Notes under the pieces: model-generated | Seen by the model: only the letters and a program-made list of their open reading frames with translations | Database searches by the model: none | What the model was told of the DNA's origin: nothing | Made by a program: the position numbers and the translations under genes | Shown: positions 37,191-44,776 of the stretch, piece after piece | Layout: the number at the start of each line of letters is the position of its first letter | How positions within the stretch are numbered: position 1 is the stretch's first letter | Source: Gluconacetobacter diazotrophicus PA1 5 | GTDB taxonomy: Bacteria > Pseudomonadota > Alphaproteobacteria > Acetobacterales > Acetobacteraceae | Direction: 5' to 3' | DNA: 64,000 nt | Assembly (NCBI RefSeq): GCF_000067045.1 | Contig: NC_010125.1 | Location: 1,664,001 to 1,728,000 of the forward strand

Positions 37191-38834
37191 ATGCAGAACA
37201 TATTGGCTAGCCTGAAAGGCCTTGGGCGCAAGCAGTTGGCGGCGCTGGGGGGTGCGGCGGCGGTTCTTCTCACGATACTCGGATTTCTCGTCTTCCAGGG
37301 GGGCGGTCAGACGATGGCCCTGCTGTACGGTGATGTCGACCTCGGCGAAGCCGCCGAAATGATCGACGACCTGGCCAAGGCCCACATCTCTTCCACGACA
37401 AGTCCCGACGGAACGAGCATCTACGTTCCACGTGACAAGGTCGCCAGCGCCCGACTCCTGCTCGCGAAGGACGGCCTGCCCAGCGGCGGAGCGGTAGGCT
37501 ACGAACTGTTCGACAAGAGCGGGACGCTCACCAGCACGCAGTTCGAGCAGACGATCAACGAGACGCGGGCCATGGAGGGCGAACTCGAGCGCTCCATCCG
37601 CCTCGTCCACGGGGTACGCAACGTCCGGGTTCACCTGGTCCTTCCGCACCGCGACCTGTTTTCGACGCAGACCAGCCCGTCACAGGCCAGTGTCGTCCTC
37701 GATATCGGCAGGGCAGGGCGCATGGCGCCTGATGGCATCCAGGCGATCCAGAACCTGGTCGCGGCGGCCGTGCCCGGCCTGCGTCCGCAGAACATATCCA
37801 TTGTCGATACGCGCGGCGACGTCCTGGTGAAGCCAGGTGACCCCGACAGCGCTGCCGGCCAGGAATCCACGATCGAAAAGCTTCAGCATGCCGAGGAGCA
37901 GCGGCTGGCGCAGGATGTGGAAGACATGCTGGTGCCGACCCTGGGCGCCGGGCATGTCCGTGCCCGCGCGGCCGTCACCATGGCGACCGACGAAATTCAC
38001 GAGACGGATGAAAGCTACGATCCCAACCAGCAGGTCCTGCGGTCGGAACAGACGACGTCCGACAAGAGCGTGAACACCGAGGCGAGTCCGAACACCACGG
38101 TCTCGAACAACCTGCCGAACGCCAACGCCAACCAGGACAACAAGACCGGTTCGAGCGACGACCGCGAGGAGGACACCAACAACTACGAGATCGGCAAGCG
38201 CGTCCGCGTGATCAGCCAGACCCGCCCGCGCGTATCCCGGATCAGCCTCGCCGTCATGGTCGACGGGATGGTGACGCGGGACAAGAACGGCAAGGATGTC
38301 TGGCAGCCGCTCGATACGGCCGAAATCCAGAATATCACGACACTCGCCAAGACGGCGATCGGGTACGACCAGAGCCGTGGCGACGAGGTGAATGTCGTCT
38401 CGATGCGCTTCATGCCTGACGGGGGGCTGGGCTTCCCGACATCGACCGGCAGCGTGTTGAGTCGCGATACCCTGATCTATATCGCGGAATGGGTCATCCC
38501 CATCATCCTGGCGCTTGGCGCCATCTTCATCGGTATCCGGCCGATGCTGCGGCGCGGTGCGATCAATCTTCCCGCCCTTGCCGCCGGCCACCTGCAGGAG
38601 GGACTGCCTGGCATTGCCGGGCATGCCGGCCGCATCGGCAACGAGATGACCGGCGCATTGATTCCTTCCGCCCATATCGGCAGCGACGGAACGGTCAGCA
38701 TCGACGGTATCGAGGGAAAGATGCGGGCCGAGGCGATCGCGAAAGTCGCAAGCCGCATTGAGGAAAGTACTCAGGAAAGCGTCCTTATCATTCGCAACTG
38801 GCTGGCCGAGCCGGATCCGGGGAAGAGAGGCTAG
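37191..38834 (+). CDS. fliF: Flagellar MS-ring protein FliF
   Basis: 547 residues. An N-terminal membrane helix (AALGGAAAVLLTILGFLVF) is followed by the ring-building motifs: DLGEAAEMIDDL, RDKVASARLLLAKDGLPSGG and the FEQTINETRAMEGELERSIR block. A second membrane helix lies near residue 430 (WVIPIILALGAIFIGI), and the C-terminal tail (about 510-547, RNWLAEPDP at the end) binds FliG. FliF forms the MS ring, the base on which the flagellum is built. It is the first gene of fliF-fliG-fliH-fliN-fliO-fliP. Confidence 0.97.
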   Translation: MQNILASLKGLGRKQLAALGGAAAVLLTILGFLVFQGGGQTMALLYGDVDLGEAAEMIDDLAKAHISSTTSPDGTSIYVPRDKVASARLLLAKDGLPSGGAVGYELFDKSGTLTSTQFEQTINETRAMEGELERSIRLVHGVRNVRVHLVLPHRDLFSTQTSPSQASVVLDIGRAGRMAPDGIQAIQNLVAAAVPGLRPQNISIVDTRGDVLVKPGDPDSAAGQESTIEKLQHAEEQRLAQDVEDMLVPTLGAGHVRARAAVTMATDEIHETDESYDPNQQVLRSEQTTSDKSVNTEASPNTTVSNNLPNANANQDNKTGSSDDREEDTNNYEIGKRVRVISQTRPRVSRISLAVMVDGMVTRDKNGKDVWQPLDTAEIQNITTLAKTAIGYDQSRGDEVNVVSMRFMPDGGLGFPTSTGSVLSRDTLIYIAEWVIPIILALGAIFIGIRPMLRRGAINLPALAAGHLQEGLPGIAGHAGRIGNEMTGALIPSAHIGSDGTVSIDGIEGKMRAEAIAKVASRIEESTQESVLIIRNWLAEPDPGKRG

Positions 38835-38836
38835 AC

Positions 38837-39889
38837 ATGGCCGAGGCACCAGTAACTCCACTCGACGGCGGCCGGATGCCCGAGCCCGCGCCGGTGCATC
38901 TGTCCGGCAAGCAGAAGGCCGCCATTCTCATGCTCGCCGTGGGGCGTGATGAATCGGTGAAGATCCTGAAGTTCCTGCAGGAAGACGAAATCCGCGACAT
39001 CTCCGTCGCTATGGCGAGCCTCGGCCTGATCAGGGCCGACCTCGTGGAATCCGTCTGTCACGAATTCACAAGAAACTTCGAATCCTCCGAAGGGCTTGTG
39101 GGAACGTTCGAGACTACGGAAGAACTGCTGCGCAAGGCCCTGCCCGAGGAGCAGGTCGAGAAGATCATGGATGAAATCCGTGGTCCGACCGGCAGGACGA
39201 TGTGGGACAAGCTGGCGAACGTGCAGGAAACGGTGCTCGCCAACTATCTTCGCAGCGAGTACCCGCAGACGGCCGCGGTCATTCTGAGCCGGCTGCTGCC
39301 CGCGCATGCCGCGCGCGTTCTCGCCCTGCTTCCCGAGGATTACGCGACCGACGTCATGATGCGGATCCTGCACATGGAGACCGTGCAGAAGGACGTTCTG
39401 GACAGCGTCGAAGCGACGCTGCGGTCCGAGTTCATTTCGTCCCTGGGGCGCTCGGCCAAGCGCGACAGCTACGAGCTTCTTGCGGAAGTCTTCAATAATT
39501 TCGACCGCAAGACAGAGACGCGTCTGATGGAGTCGATGGACAAGCGCAATCACGACGATATGGAAAAAGTGAAGGCGCTGATGTTCACCTTCGAGGACAT
39601 CAAGCGCCTGTCGCACGAATACCTCATGCGGATCGTCAACGAGATCGATCGCGAGAAGCTGCCGCTGGCCCTGAAGGGGGCGTCCGAGACGGTGCGCAAG
39701 ATGTTCCTGCAATGCATGTCGAAGCGCGCCGGAAGCATCCTTCTCGAAGAGATCGCGGCACTCGGGCCGGTTCGCGTCAGGGACGCGGACATGGCGCAGA
39801 TGGATATCGTGCTGACCATCAAGAAGATGGCCAACGCCGGTATCATCGACCTGACCGAAAACGGCGGCAACGACGAGATCATTCAGTGA
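38837..39889 (+). CDS. fliG: Flagellar motor switch protein FliG
   Basis: 350 residues, two bases after fliF. KQKAAILMLAVGRDESVKIL at the N-terminus binds FliF; the middle has RGPTGRTMWDKLANVQETVL and YPQTAAVILSRLLP; the C-terminal torque domain carries FTFEDIKRLSHEYLMRIV and the charged helix ASETVRKMFLQCMSKRAG. FliG transmits torque from MotA to the rotor. Confidence 0.98.
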   Translation: MAEAPVTPLDGGRMPEPAPVHLSGKQKAAILMLAVGRDESVKILKFLQEDEIRDISVAMASLGLIRADLVESVCHEFTRNFESSEGLVGTFETTEELLRKALPEEQVEKIMDEIRGPTGRTMWDKLANVQETVLANYLRSEYPQTAAVILSRLLPAHAARVLALLPEDYATDVMMRILHMETVQKDVLDSVEATLRSEFISSLGRSAKRDSYELLAEVFNNFDRKTETRLMESMDKRNHDDMEKVKALMFTFEDIKRLSHEYLMRIVNEIDREKLPLALKGASETVRKMFLQCMSKRAGSILLEEIAALGPVRVRDADMAQMDIVLTIKKMANAGIIDLTENGGNDEIIQ

Positions 39890-40584
39890 CGGCGGCGTTC
39901 CGGCCAATCCGGCGGCTGTTCGTTGATGTGGAGGATTTCGCCGCTCCCGTAAGGGACATGGACGCGGTCGTTGCGCATGCGGATAATCCGCAGCAGGAGC
40001 CCGCGCCTGAACCCGAGCCCGATCCCGATCTTCTCACGATGACGCAGGCCGACCTGGACAGCCTGCGCGAGGCCGCCTTCAACGCGGGCCTTGAAAAAGG
40101 CGCGCGGGACAGGGAAGAGGTGCTGCAGGGGCAATTCGCGTCCAGCCTGTCTTCCGTTGCCGCCGCGTTCGAGGCGGAGAACGGCCGGCGAAACCAATTG
40201 GTGGCGGATGCCGGGAAATCCTTCGTGGCGACCGTCGTCGATGTCGTCCGGAGCCTGACGGCGCTCGACGGGGATGTCCTGGCCGGCATGCAGCGGGATC
40301 TTCTTTCCGATGCCTTGGCGTTCGTGGCGGAATGCGAGGGCGCCGTTACGGTCCAGTGCAGCACGGCCGATGTCCCGCGCCTGCAGGCGCTCGTCACGGG
40401 GGACAAGATCGTCCAGATCGAGGCGGTGCCGGGCATTGATGAGGGGAAGGTACGCATCGTATCGGCCGCGAACGTCATCGTCATCGATCCGGAACAGTGG
40501 CGAAAATCCGTTGCCGAGAAAATTGTTGCCGCAGTGACGGCCCTCGCGGAGCGGCGCGTGGATCAGGGCGTGCAGAAAGCATAG
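39886..40584 (+). CDS. fliH: Flagellar export/stator protein FliH
   Basis: 232 residues from a GTG that overlaps the fliG stop (GTGA); the open frame upstream is a shadow of fliG. The helical region around AGLEKGARDREEVLQGQFAS and the C-terminal IDEGKVRIVSAANVIVIDP fit FliH, which holds FliI inactive and links it to FliN. The Pro/Glu-repeat (PEPEPDPD, about residues 40-47) is common in the family's disordered N-terminus. Position between fliG and fliN supports the call. Confidence 0.8.
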   Translation: MTAAFRPIRRLFVDVEDFAAPVRDMDAVVAHADNPQQEPAPEPEPDPDLLTMTQADLDSLREAAFNAGLEKGARDREEVLQGQFASSLSSVAAAFEAENGRRNQLVADAGKSFVATVVDVVRSLTALDGDVLAGMQRDLLSDALAFVAECEGAVTVQCSTADVPRLQALVTGDKIVQIEAVPGIDEGKVRIVSAANVIVIDPEQWRKSVAEKIVAAVTALAERRVDQGVQKA

Positions 40585-40601
40585 ATCAGGCGGAGAGTAC
40601 C

Positions 40602-40979
40602 ATGAGCACTAACGACCCAGGCATCGGACTTGAGGATTTCTCCAGCGCCGCTCCGTCGCCCGCGGGCGCGGAGCCGGATGGCAGCGCAACGGCGGCCGGC
40701 CGGAAGCAGAAGAATGGCGACGGCTCCGGCCAGATGGAAGCGGTCTACGACATCCCGGTGAAGATCACGGCCGTGATCGGTTCGGCGACGATGCCCGTCA
40801 GCCAGTTGCTCAAGCTCGGTCGCGGCGCGGTCGTGGAACTGGACAGGAAGTTGGGGGAGGCCGTGGATATCTATGCGAACAACCGGCTGATCGCCCGGGG
40901 CGAGGTCGTCGTGGTCGATGACAACCATATCGGCGTGACAATGACAGAGATCATTTCGTCGGCCGCCGTGTCCGGCTAG
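40602..40979 (+). CDS. fliN: Flagellar motor switch protein FliN
   Basis: 125 residues from the ATG with GGAGAG upstream. The SpoA domain is complete: YDIPVKITAVIGSATMPVSQ, LKLGRGAVVELDRKLGEAVD and NNRLIARGEVVVVDDNHIGV. FliN forms the lower C ring, receives CheY-P and docks FliH. fliM, often adjacent, lies 19 kb away with fliL. Confidence 0.97.
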   Translation: MSTNDPGIGLEDFSSAAPSPAGAEPDGSATAAGRKQKNGDGSGQMEAVYDIPVKITAVIGSATMPVSQLLKLGRGAVVELDRKLGEAVDIYANNRLIARGEVVVVDDNHIGVTMTEIISSAAVSG

Positions 40980-40990
40980 GAGACATCGGA

Positions 40991-41365
40991 ATGTCCGGGA
41001 CAGGTGTTCCGAACATGTCCCAGACCGGGTCGCTCGCGCATGGCACGGGACCGTTCGCCACCGTGTGGCTGACGGGCCTCGCGTCGTTCGCCATCGTCAT
41101 CGCGCTTATCCTTCTGTGCCGCTACGGCCTGAAATTCCTTGAGCCCTATCTGTTGAAGGCGCGCCGGACACGTAGCCTCGCGATGGTGGAGAGCCTGGCC
41201 ATCGACCCGCGTCGGCGCGTCAGCCTGATAAGGTGCGGCGAGAAGACGGCCCTGATCCTGACTGGTGGAGGAAATGACGTGTTTCTGGGTTGGATGGATG
41301 GCGAGGACGGCCGGCCGCGACCGGTGGCGCCCTCGGCCAATTCCGCGAGCGATCCAGGCGAATGA
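40991..41365 (+). CDS. fliO: Flagellar biosynthesis protein FliO
   Basis: 124 residues. One membrane helix (LTGLASFAIVIALILLCRYG, about 27-46) is followed by a basic stretch and the FliO-type MVESLAIDPRRRVSLIRCGE. FliO helps assemble FliP in the membrane. It lies between fliN and fliP, its standard place. Confidence 0.85.
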   Translation: MSGTGVPNMSQTGSLAHGTGPFATVWLTGLASFAIVIALILLCRYGLKFLEPYLLKARRTRSLAMVESLAIDPRRRVSLIRCGEKTALILTGGGNDVFLGWMDGEDGRPRPVAPSANSASDPGE

Positions 41366-41366
41366 C

Positions 41367-42167
41367 GTGAATACCGGAGCGAACGCGTTGACATCTCGGT
41401 CATCCACGGGGCGTGCCGCCAGGTTCGGTGCCGTCGTCATGTGCGTCGTAGCGGGTGCCGTGCTGGCTGGCATGCCGACATTGGCCCACGCCCAGTCCCT
41501 GTCGCTGGATCTGGGGAAGGGGATGGGTGACGCGGGAACGACCAGCCGCCTCGTCCAGTTGACGGCGCTGATCACGATTCTCTCGCTTGCGCCCAGCCTG
41601 CTGGTGATGGTGACCGCCTTCACGCGGATCATCGTCGTGCTGTCCCTGTTGCGTGGTGCGATCGGGGCGCAGGGGGCCCCTCCCAACACGGTACTGATCG
41701 GCCTGGCGCTGTTCCTGACCTTCTTCGTCATGCAGCCTGTTTTCCAACAATCATGGGATCATGGCATCGTCCCCATGATGGATGGCCGCGTCAGTGAAAT
41801 GGAAGGCCTGACGGCCGCGGCAGAGCCGTTCCGGACGTTCATGCTGGCGAACGCGCGGCCGGCCGACATCACGACGTTTCTGCATCTCGCAAACGTGCCG
41901 CCGCCGGCGACGCCTGCCGAGACGCCGTGGCGGGTGATCATGCCGGCCTTCATGATCGGCGAACTCAGCCGCGGTTTCGAGATGGGATTCCTGCTCTACC
42001 TGCCGTTCCTGGTCATCGACATCGTCACGTCGAGCGTCCTCATGAGTCTCGGCATGATGATGCTCCCGCCTGCCACGATCTCCCTGCCGTTCAAGCTGAT
42101 CTTCTTCGTCATGGTGGATGGGTGGCAGATGGTGGCGGGGGGATTGGTCAGAAGCTTCGGGGGCTGA
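41367..42167 (+). CDS. fliP: Flagellar export gate protein FliP
   Basis: 266 residues from GTG 41367, one base after the fliO stop; a TTG at 41388 is an alternative, and the longer frame from 41265 overlaps fliO. A cleavable signal (CVVAGAVLAGMPTLAHAQS) precedes FliP motifs ITILSLAPSLLVMVTAFTRI, GAPPNTVLIGLALFLTFFVM and FLVIDIVTSSVLMSLGMMML. FliP builds the core of the export gate with FliQ and FliR. End of the fliF operon. Confidence 0.97.
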   Translation: MNTGANALTSRSSTGRAARFGAVVMCVVAGAVLAGMPTLAHAQSLSLDLGKGMGDAGTTSRLVQLTALITILSLAPSLLVMVTAFTRIIVVLSLLRGAIGAQGAPPNTVLIGLALFLTFFVMQPVFQQSWDHGIVPMMDGRVSEMEGLTAAAEPFRTFMLANARPADITTFLHLANVPPPATPAETPWRVIMPAFMIGELSRGFEMGFLLYLPFLVIDIVTSSVLMSLGMMMLPPATISLPFKLIFFVMVDGWQMVAGGLVRSFGG

Positions 42168-42559
42168 CCGAAGCGGCGACCGCCAAGGGTGATCCTGTTT
42201 CGTTACAGTATTGGTTTTTGGGAAGAATTCCTTCCCGAAGGCCGTCTGGGGCTTGCCGGGCATCGGTAGAGGAGGATCGGGGATCAGGATAGCCATGCGA
42301 AAGCCTTGAACGACGGGCTTGACAGAGTTGCGCGCTTGGACGATCGCCTTGTTGTAGCGGCTCCCACGCAATAAAGACATGTAGTCATGAAGCATCTAAA
42401 CTGGCTTGGATGATGTCCGGGCGTTTTCCACGGTTGGTGGCCGGCAAGGCGGCGATGAAAAGGCCATCGGCACCAGACGTACTATATGAGGCGGGAATTG
42501 GTGCGCTGGCGCTTCCATGCGTGGCACCCCGTGAAAACAAGAAGGGAAGTTGCATCCGC
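42168..42559 (+). other. Intergenic region fliP/che operon
   Basis: No gene is supported. It contains a GGGAAG-N5-CTTCCC repeat near 42220 and a TTGACA at about 42319 without a good -10 partner. A 12-base string GATCAGGATAGC occurs here near 42285 and again near 42602, inside the chemoreceptor gene. The promoter of the che operon probably lies in this stretch. Confidence 0.45.
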
Positions 42560-44056
42560 ATGCTGAAGTGGCTGAACCAGGACGCCCCGCTGCGCGTCAA
42601 GATCAGGATAGCTATGCTGTGTCTGGAAGCTTACCTGATGCTCCAGATCATCATCGAGGCAGTAGGCTATCTCAATCACGAGCCGGTCGAGCATATGTTC
42701 CTGATGAACATGAGCGCGCTCGGCTTTGGTGAAATCGTCGTCTATGCGCTGTGGTACGCCTTGACGATCGGGGTCACGACCCCTCTGGAGCAGATCGTCG
42801 ATATCGGCGAGAGTCTGGGGCGTGGCGAGATCAGTGGTGATGTTCCGTTCCTCGACAACAAGGACGGGGTGGGCCGCCTGGCCCGCGTGATGGTCTCGTT
42901 CGCCCGGAGCGTGCGGGAACAGAGCGAGGCCAAGTCGCGCCAGGATGCGATGGCCGAGGAAATCAAGGAATCGCTCAAGCGCAGCCAGGAACGCGACCGG
43001 CAGACGCACGAGGTCATCGAATCTCTCGGCTCGGCCCTGGCGGATATGGCCAAGGGCGACCTGCGGGTGCGGATCTCGGGCGCGATCTTCGACGGCGAAT
43101 TCACGCCGCTGCGTGACGCGTTCAATCACTCGGCGTTGCGCCTGAGCGAGGCGCTGCGGGCCGTGGCCAGCAACTCCGACCTGATTGCGACCGGCGCCAC
43201 CGAGATCTCGACCGCTTCCGACGACCTTGCGAAGCGGACCGAGAAGCAGGCGGCGAATCTCGGCCAGGCGGCGGCGTCCGTCCGCACCGTCACCGACGGC
43301 GTGCAGCGCAACGCGAAGGCCTGCGCGGAGGCCAATGCCGAGACGAGACAGGCTCAGGAGAAGGTCAAGTCGGCCACCGGGGTCATGGCCGAAACGACCG
43401 AGGCGATGGACGGGATCAAGAAGTCGTCCGACGCGATCGGCGAGATCATCTCGGTCATCGACGGCATCGCGTTCCAGACCAACGTCCTGGCCCTGAACGC
43501 GGGCGTCGAGGCGGCCCGTGCCGGTGACGCGGGACGCGGCTTCGCGGTGGTGGCGCAGGAAGTGCGGTCCCTGGCCGAGCAGTCGGCCAAGTCGGCGCGA
43601 GAGATCAAGCGACTGATTTCCGTTTCCGCCGATCAGGTCGTCAAGGGCGTCGACCTGGTGCAGCAGACCGGTCATTACTTGGCCGAGTTCGCGGTAAGCA
43701 CGGAAAACATCGCGACCCGGGTCGGGGAGATCTCGGTCTCCACGCAGGACCAGGCCCAGCGCCTGTCCGAGATCACGGCCTCGATCGGCGACATGGACCA
43801 GGTGACGCAGCAGAATGCCGCCATGGTCGAGCAGACGACGGCTGCCAGCCACAACCTGACCGCCGAGACCAGGACGCTGGCGCAGACGCTCAGCCGGTTC
43901 AAGATCGGCATGGGGCGAGAAAACGGGATTGCCGGCCAGAGTCCCGCGAAGCTTCCGCCCGCGCGGGCGGTCGTCAAGCCAAGCCGGGTCGCGGAAACCG
44001 CGCTCGCCACGCCACTTTCGACAACGTCTTCCGACAGTGGATGGGAGGAATTCTGA
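42560..44056 (+). CDS. Methyl-accepting chemotaxis protein with CheR docking peptide (McpA-like)
   Basis: 498 residues from the ATG preceded by AAGGGAAG; upstream ATGs at 42410 and 42455 are in frame. Two membrane segments (about 20-34 and 44-68) enclose only a short loop, so sensing is probably cytoplasmic or in the membrane. HAMP and methylation helices follow. The tip is canonical: [20 protein letters not shown] and [20 protein letters not shown]. The chain ends GWEEF, an xWxxF peptide of the type that binds CheR. It opens the che operon, as mcpA does in Caulobacter. Confidence 0.95.
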   Translation: MLKWLNQDAPLRVKIRIAMLCLEAYLMLQIIIEAVGYLNHEPVEHMFLMNMSALGFGEIVVYALWYALTIGVTTPLEQIVDIGESLGRGEISGDVPFLDNKDGVGRLARVMVSFARSVREQSEAKSRQDAMAEEIKESLKRSQERDRQTHEVIESLGSALADMAKGDLRVRISGAIFDGEFTPLRDAFNHSALRLSEALRAVASNSDLIATGATEISTASDDLAKRTEKQAANLGQAAASVRTVTDGVQRNAKACAEANAETRQAQEKVKSATGVMAETTEAMDGIKKSSDAIGEIISVIDGIAFQTNVLALNAGVEAARAGDAGRGFAVVAQEVRSLAEQSAKSAREIKRLISVSADQVVKGVDLVQQTGHYLAEFAVSTENIATRVGEISVSTQDQAQRLSEITASIGDMDQVTQQNAAMVEQTTAASHNLTAETRTLAQTLSRFKIGMGRENGIAGQSPAKLPPARAVVKPSRVAETALATPLSTTSSDSGWEEF

Positions 44057-44373
44057 TGGCGGCCGCTTCCTTGTCCACATCTATCGAGTCCGGTGCCGGT
44101 CCCGCGGTCTGCGTGACGCTGCCCGAGCGTCTGGATACCGCCGCAGCCTTTGCGCTGAAGGGCATGATCGAACAGGCGAAGGAACAGGGTGGGGCGAACG
44201 GGGTCAGCCTTGATTCGTCGGGCGTTGCCTATGTCGGCGGCCTGTGCCTGCAGATCCTTGTCGCAAGCGGATGTCCGCTCGTTTCGCCCTCAGAGCAGGT
44301 CAAGGAAGCGTACTCGCTTTTCGGGACGGGTGAATTCCTGTCAGAACCACTCACCCTTCCCGTGGAGCAATGA
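44056..44373 (+). CDS. STAS domain protein of the che operon (CheX position)
   Basis: 105 residues; its ATG overlaps the receptor stop (TGATG). The sequence has STAS order: VTLPERLDTAAAFALKGMI, then GVSLDSSGVAYVGGLCLQIL with the DSS signature where anti-sigma antagonists carry their phosphorylated Ser. In Caulobacter the gene at this place is called cheX. Its target is unknown; it may tune the receptor-kinase complex. Confidence 0.7.
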   Translation: MAAASLSTSIESGAGPAVCVTLPERLDTAAAFALKGMIEQAKEQGGANGVSLDSSGVAYVGGLCLQILVASGCPLVSPSEQVKEAYSLFGTGEFLSEPLTLPVEQ

Positions 44374-44375
44374 AC

Positions 44376-44759
44376 ATGGTGGGAAAACCGGCTGTGCGCG
44401 TCCTCACCATCGACGATTCCCGGACCATGCAGGGCATGCTGCGCAAGGCCCTGGAAGGGAACGGATACGATGTCATCCAGGGCGGCGACGGAGTGGAAGG
44501 GATCGAGGTCCTGAAGGCCGCCAGTCCGTCCCCCAACGCGATCATTACCGACATCAACATGCCGCGCATGGACGGGTTCGAGGTGATCGAGGCGGTCCGC
44601 AAGATGGACCAGTTCAAGCATCTCCCGATCATCGTCCTGACCACGGAAAGTGATCCCGAGAAGAAGGCCAGGGCCCGCGCGGCCGGGGCGACGGGGTGGA
44701 TCGTCAAGCCATTCAGCACCGACAGTCTCGTGGCGGCGATCCGCCGGGTTACCGCCTGA
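44376..44759 (+). CDS. cheY: Chemotaxis response regulator CheY (first copy)
   Basis: 127 residues from the ATG with GGAG eight bases before; ATG 44370 is an alternative. Single receiver: acidic pair in VLTIDDSRTMQ, phospho-Asp in NAIITDINMPRMDGFEV, Thr in IIVLTTESD and Lys in GWIVKPFS. It should carry the signal from CheA to FliM/FliN. A second CheY is encoded at 49503-49892. Confidence 0.95.
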   Translation: MVGKPAVRVLTIDDSRTMQGMLRKALEGNGYDVIQGGDGVEGIEVLKAASPSPNAIITDINMPRMDGFEVIEAVRKMDQFKHLPIIVLTTESDPEKKARARAAGATGWIVKPFSTDSLVAAIRRVTA

Positions 44760-44776
44760 CAGGGAGGAGCACCAGA

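Noticed and set aside
41751-42395. 214-codon open frame reaching into the fliP/che gap
   Set aside because: Two thirds is antisense to fliP. The part in the gap resembles no protein I know and has no ribosome-binding site.
42482-44080. 532-codon open frame on the minus strand
   Set aside because: Antisense to the che-operon receptor, Arg/Leu/Asp-rich, no domain; a shadow.
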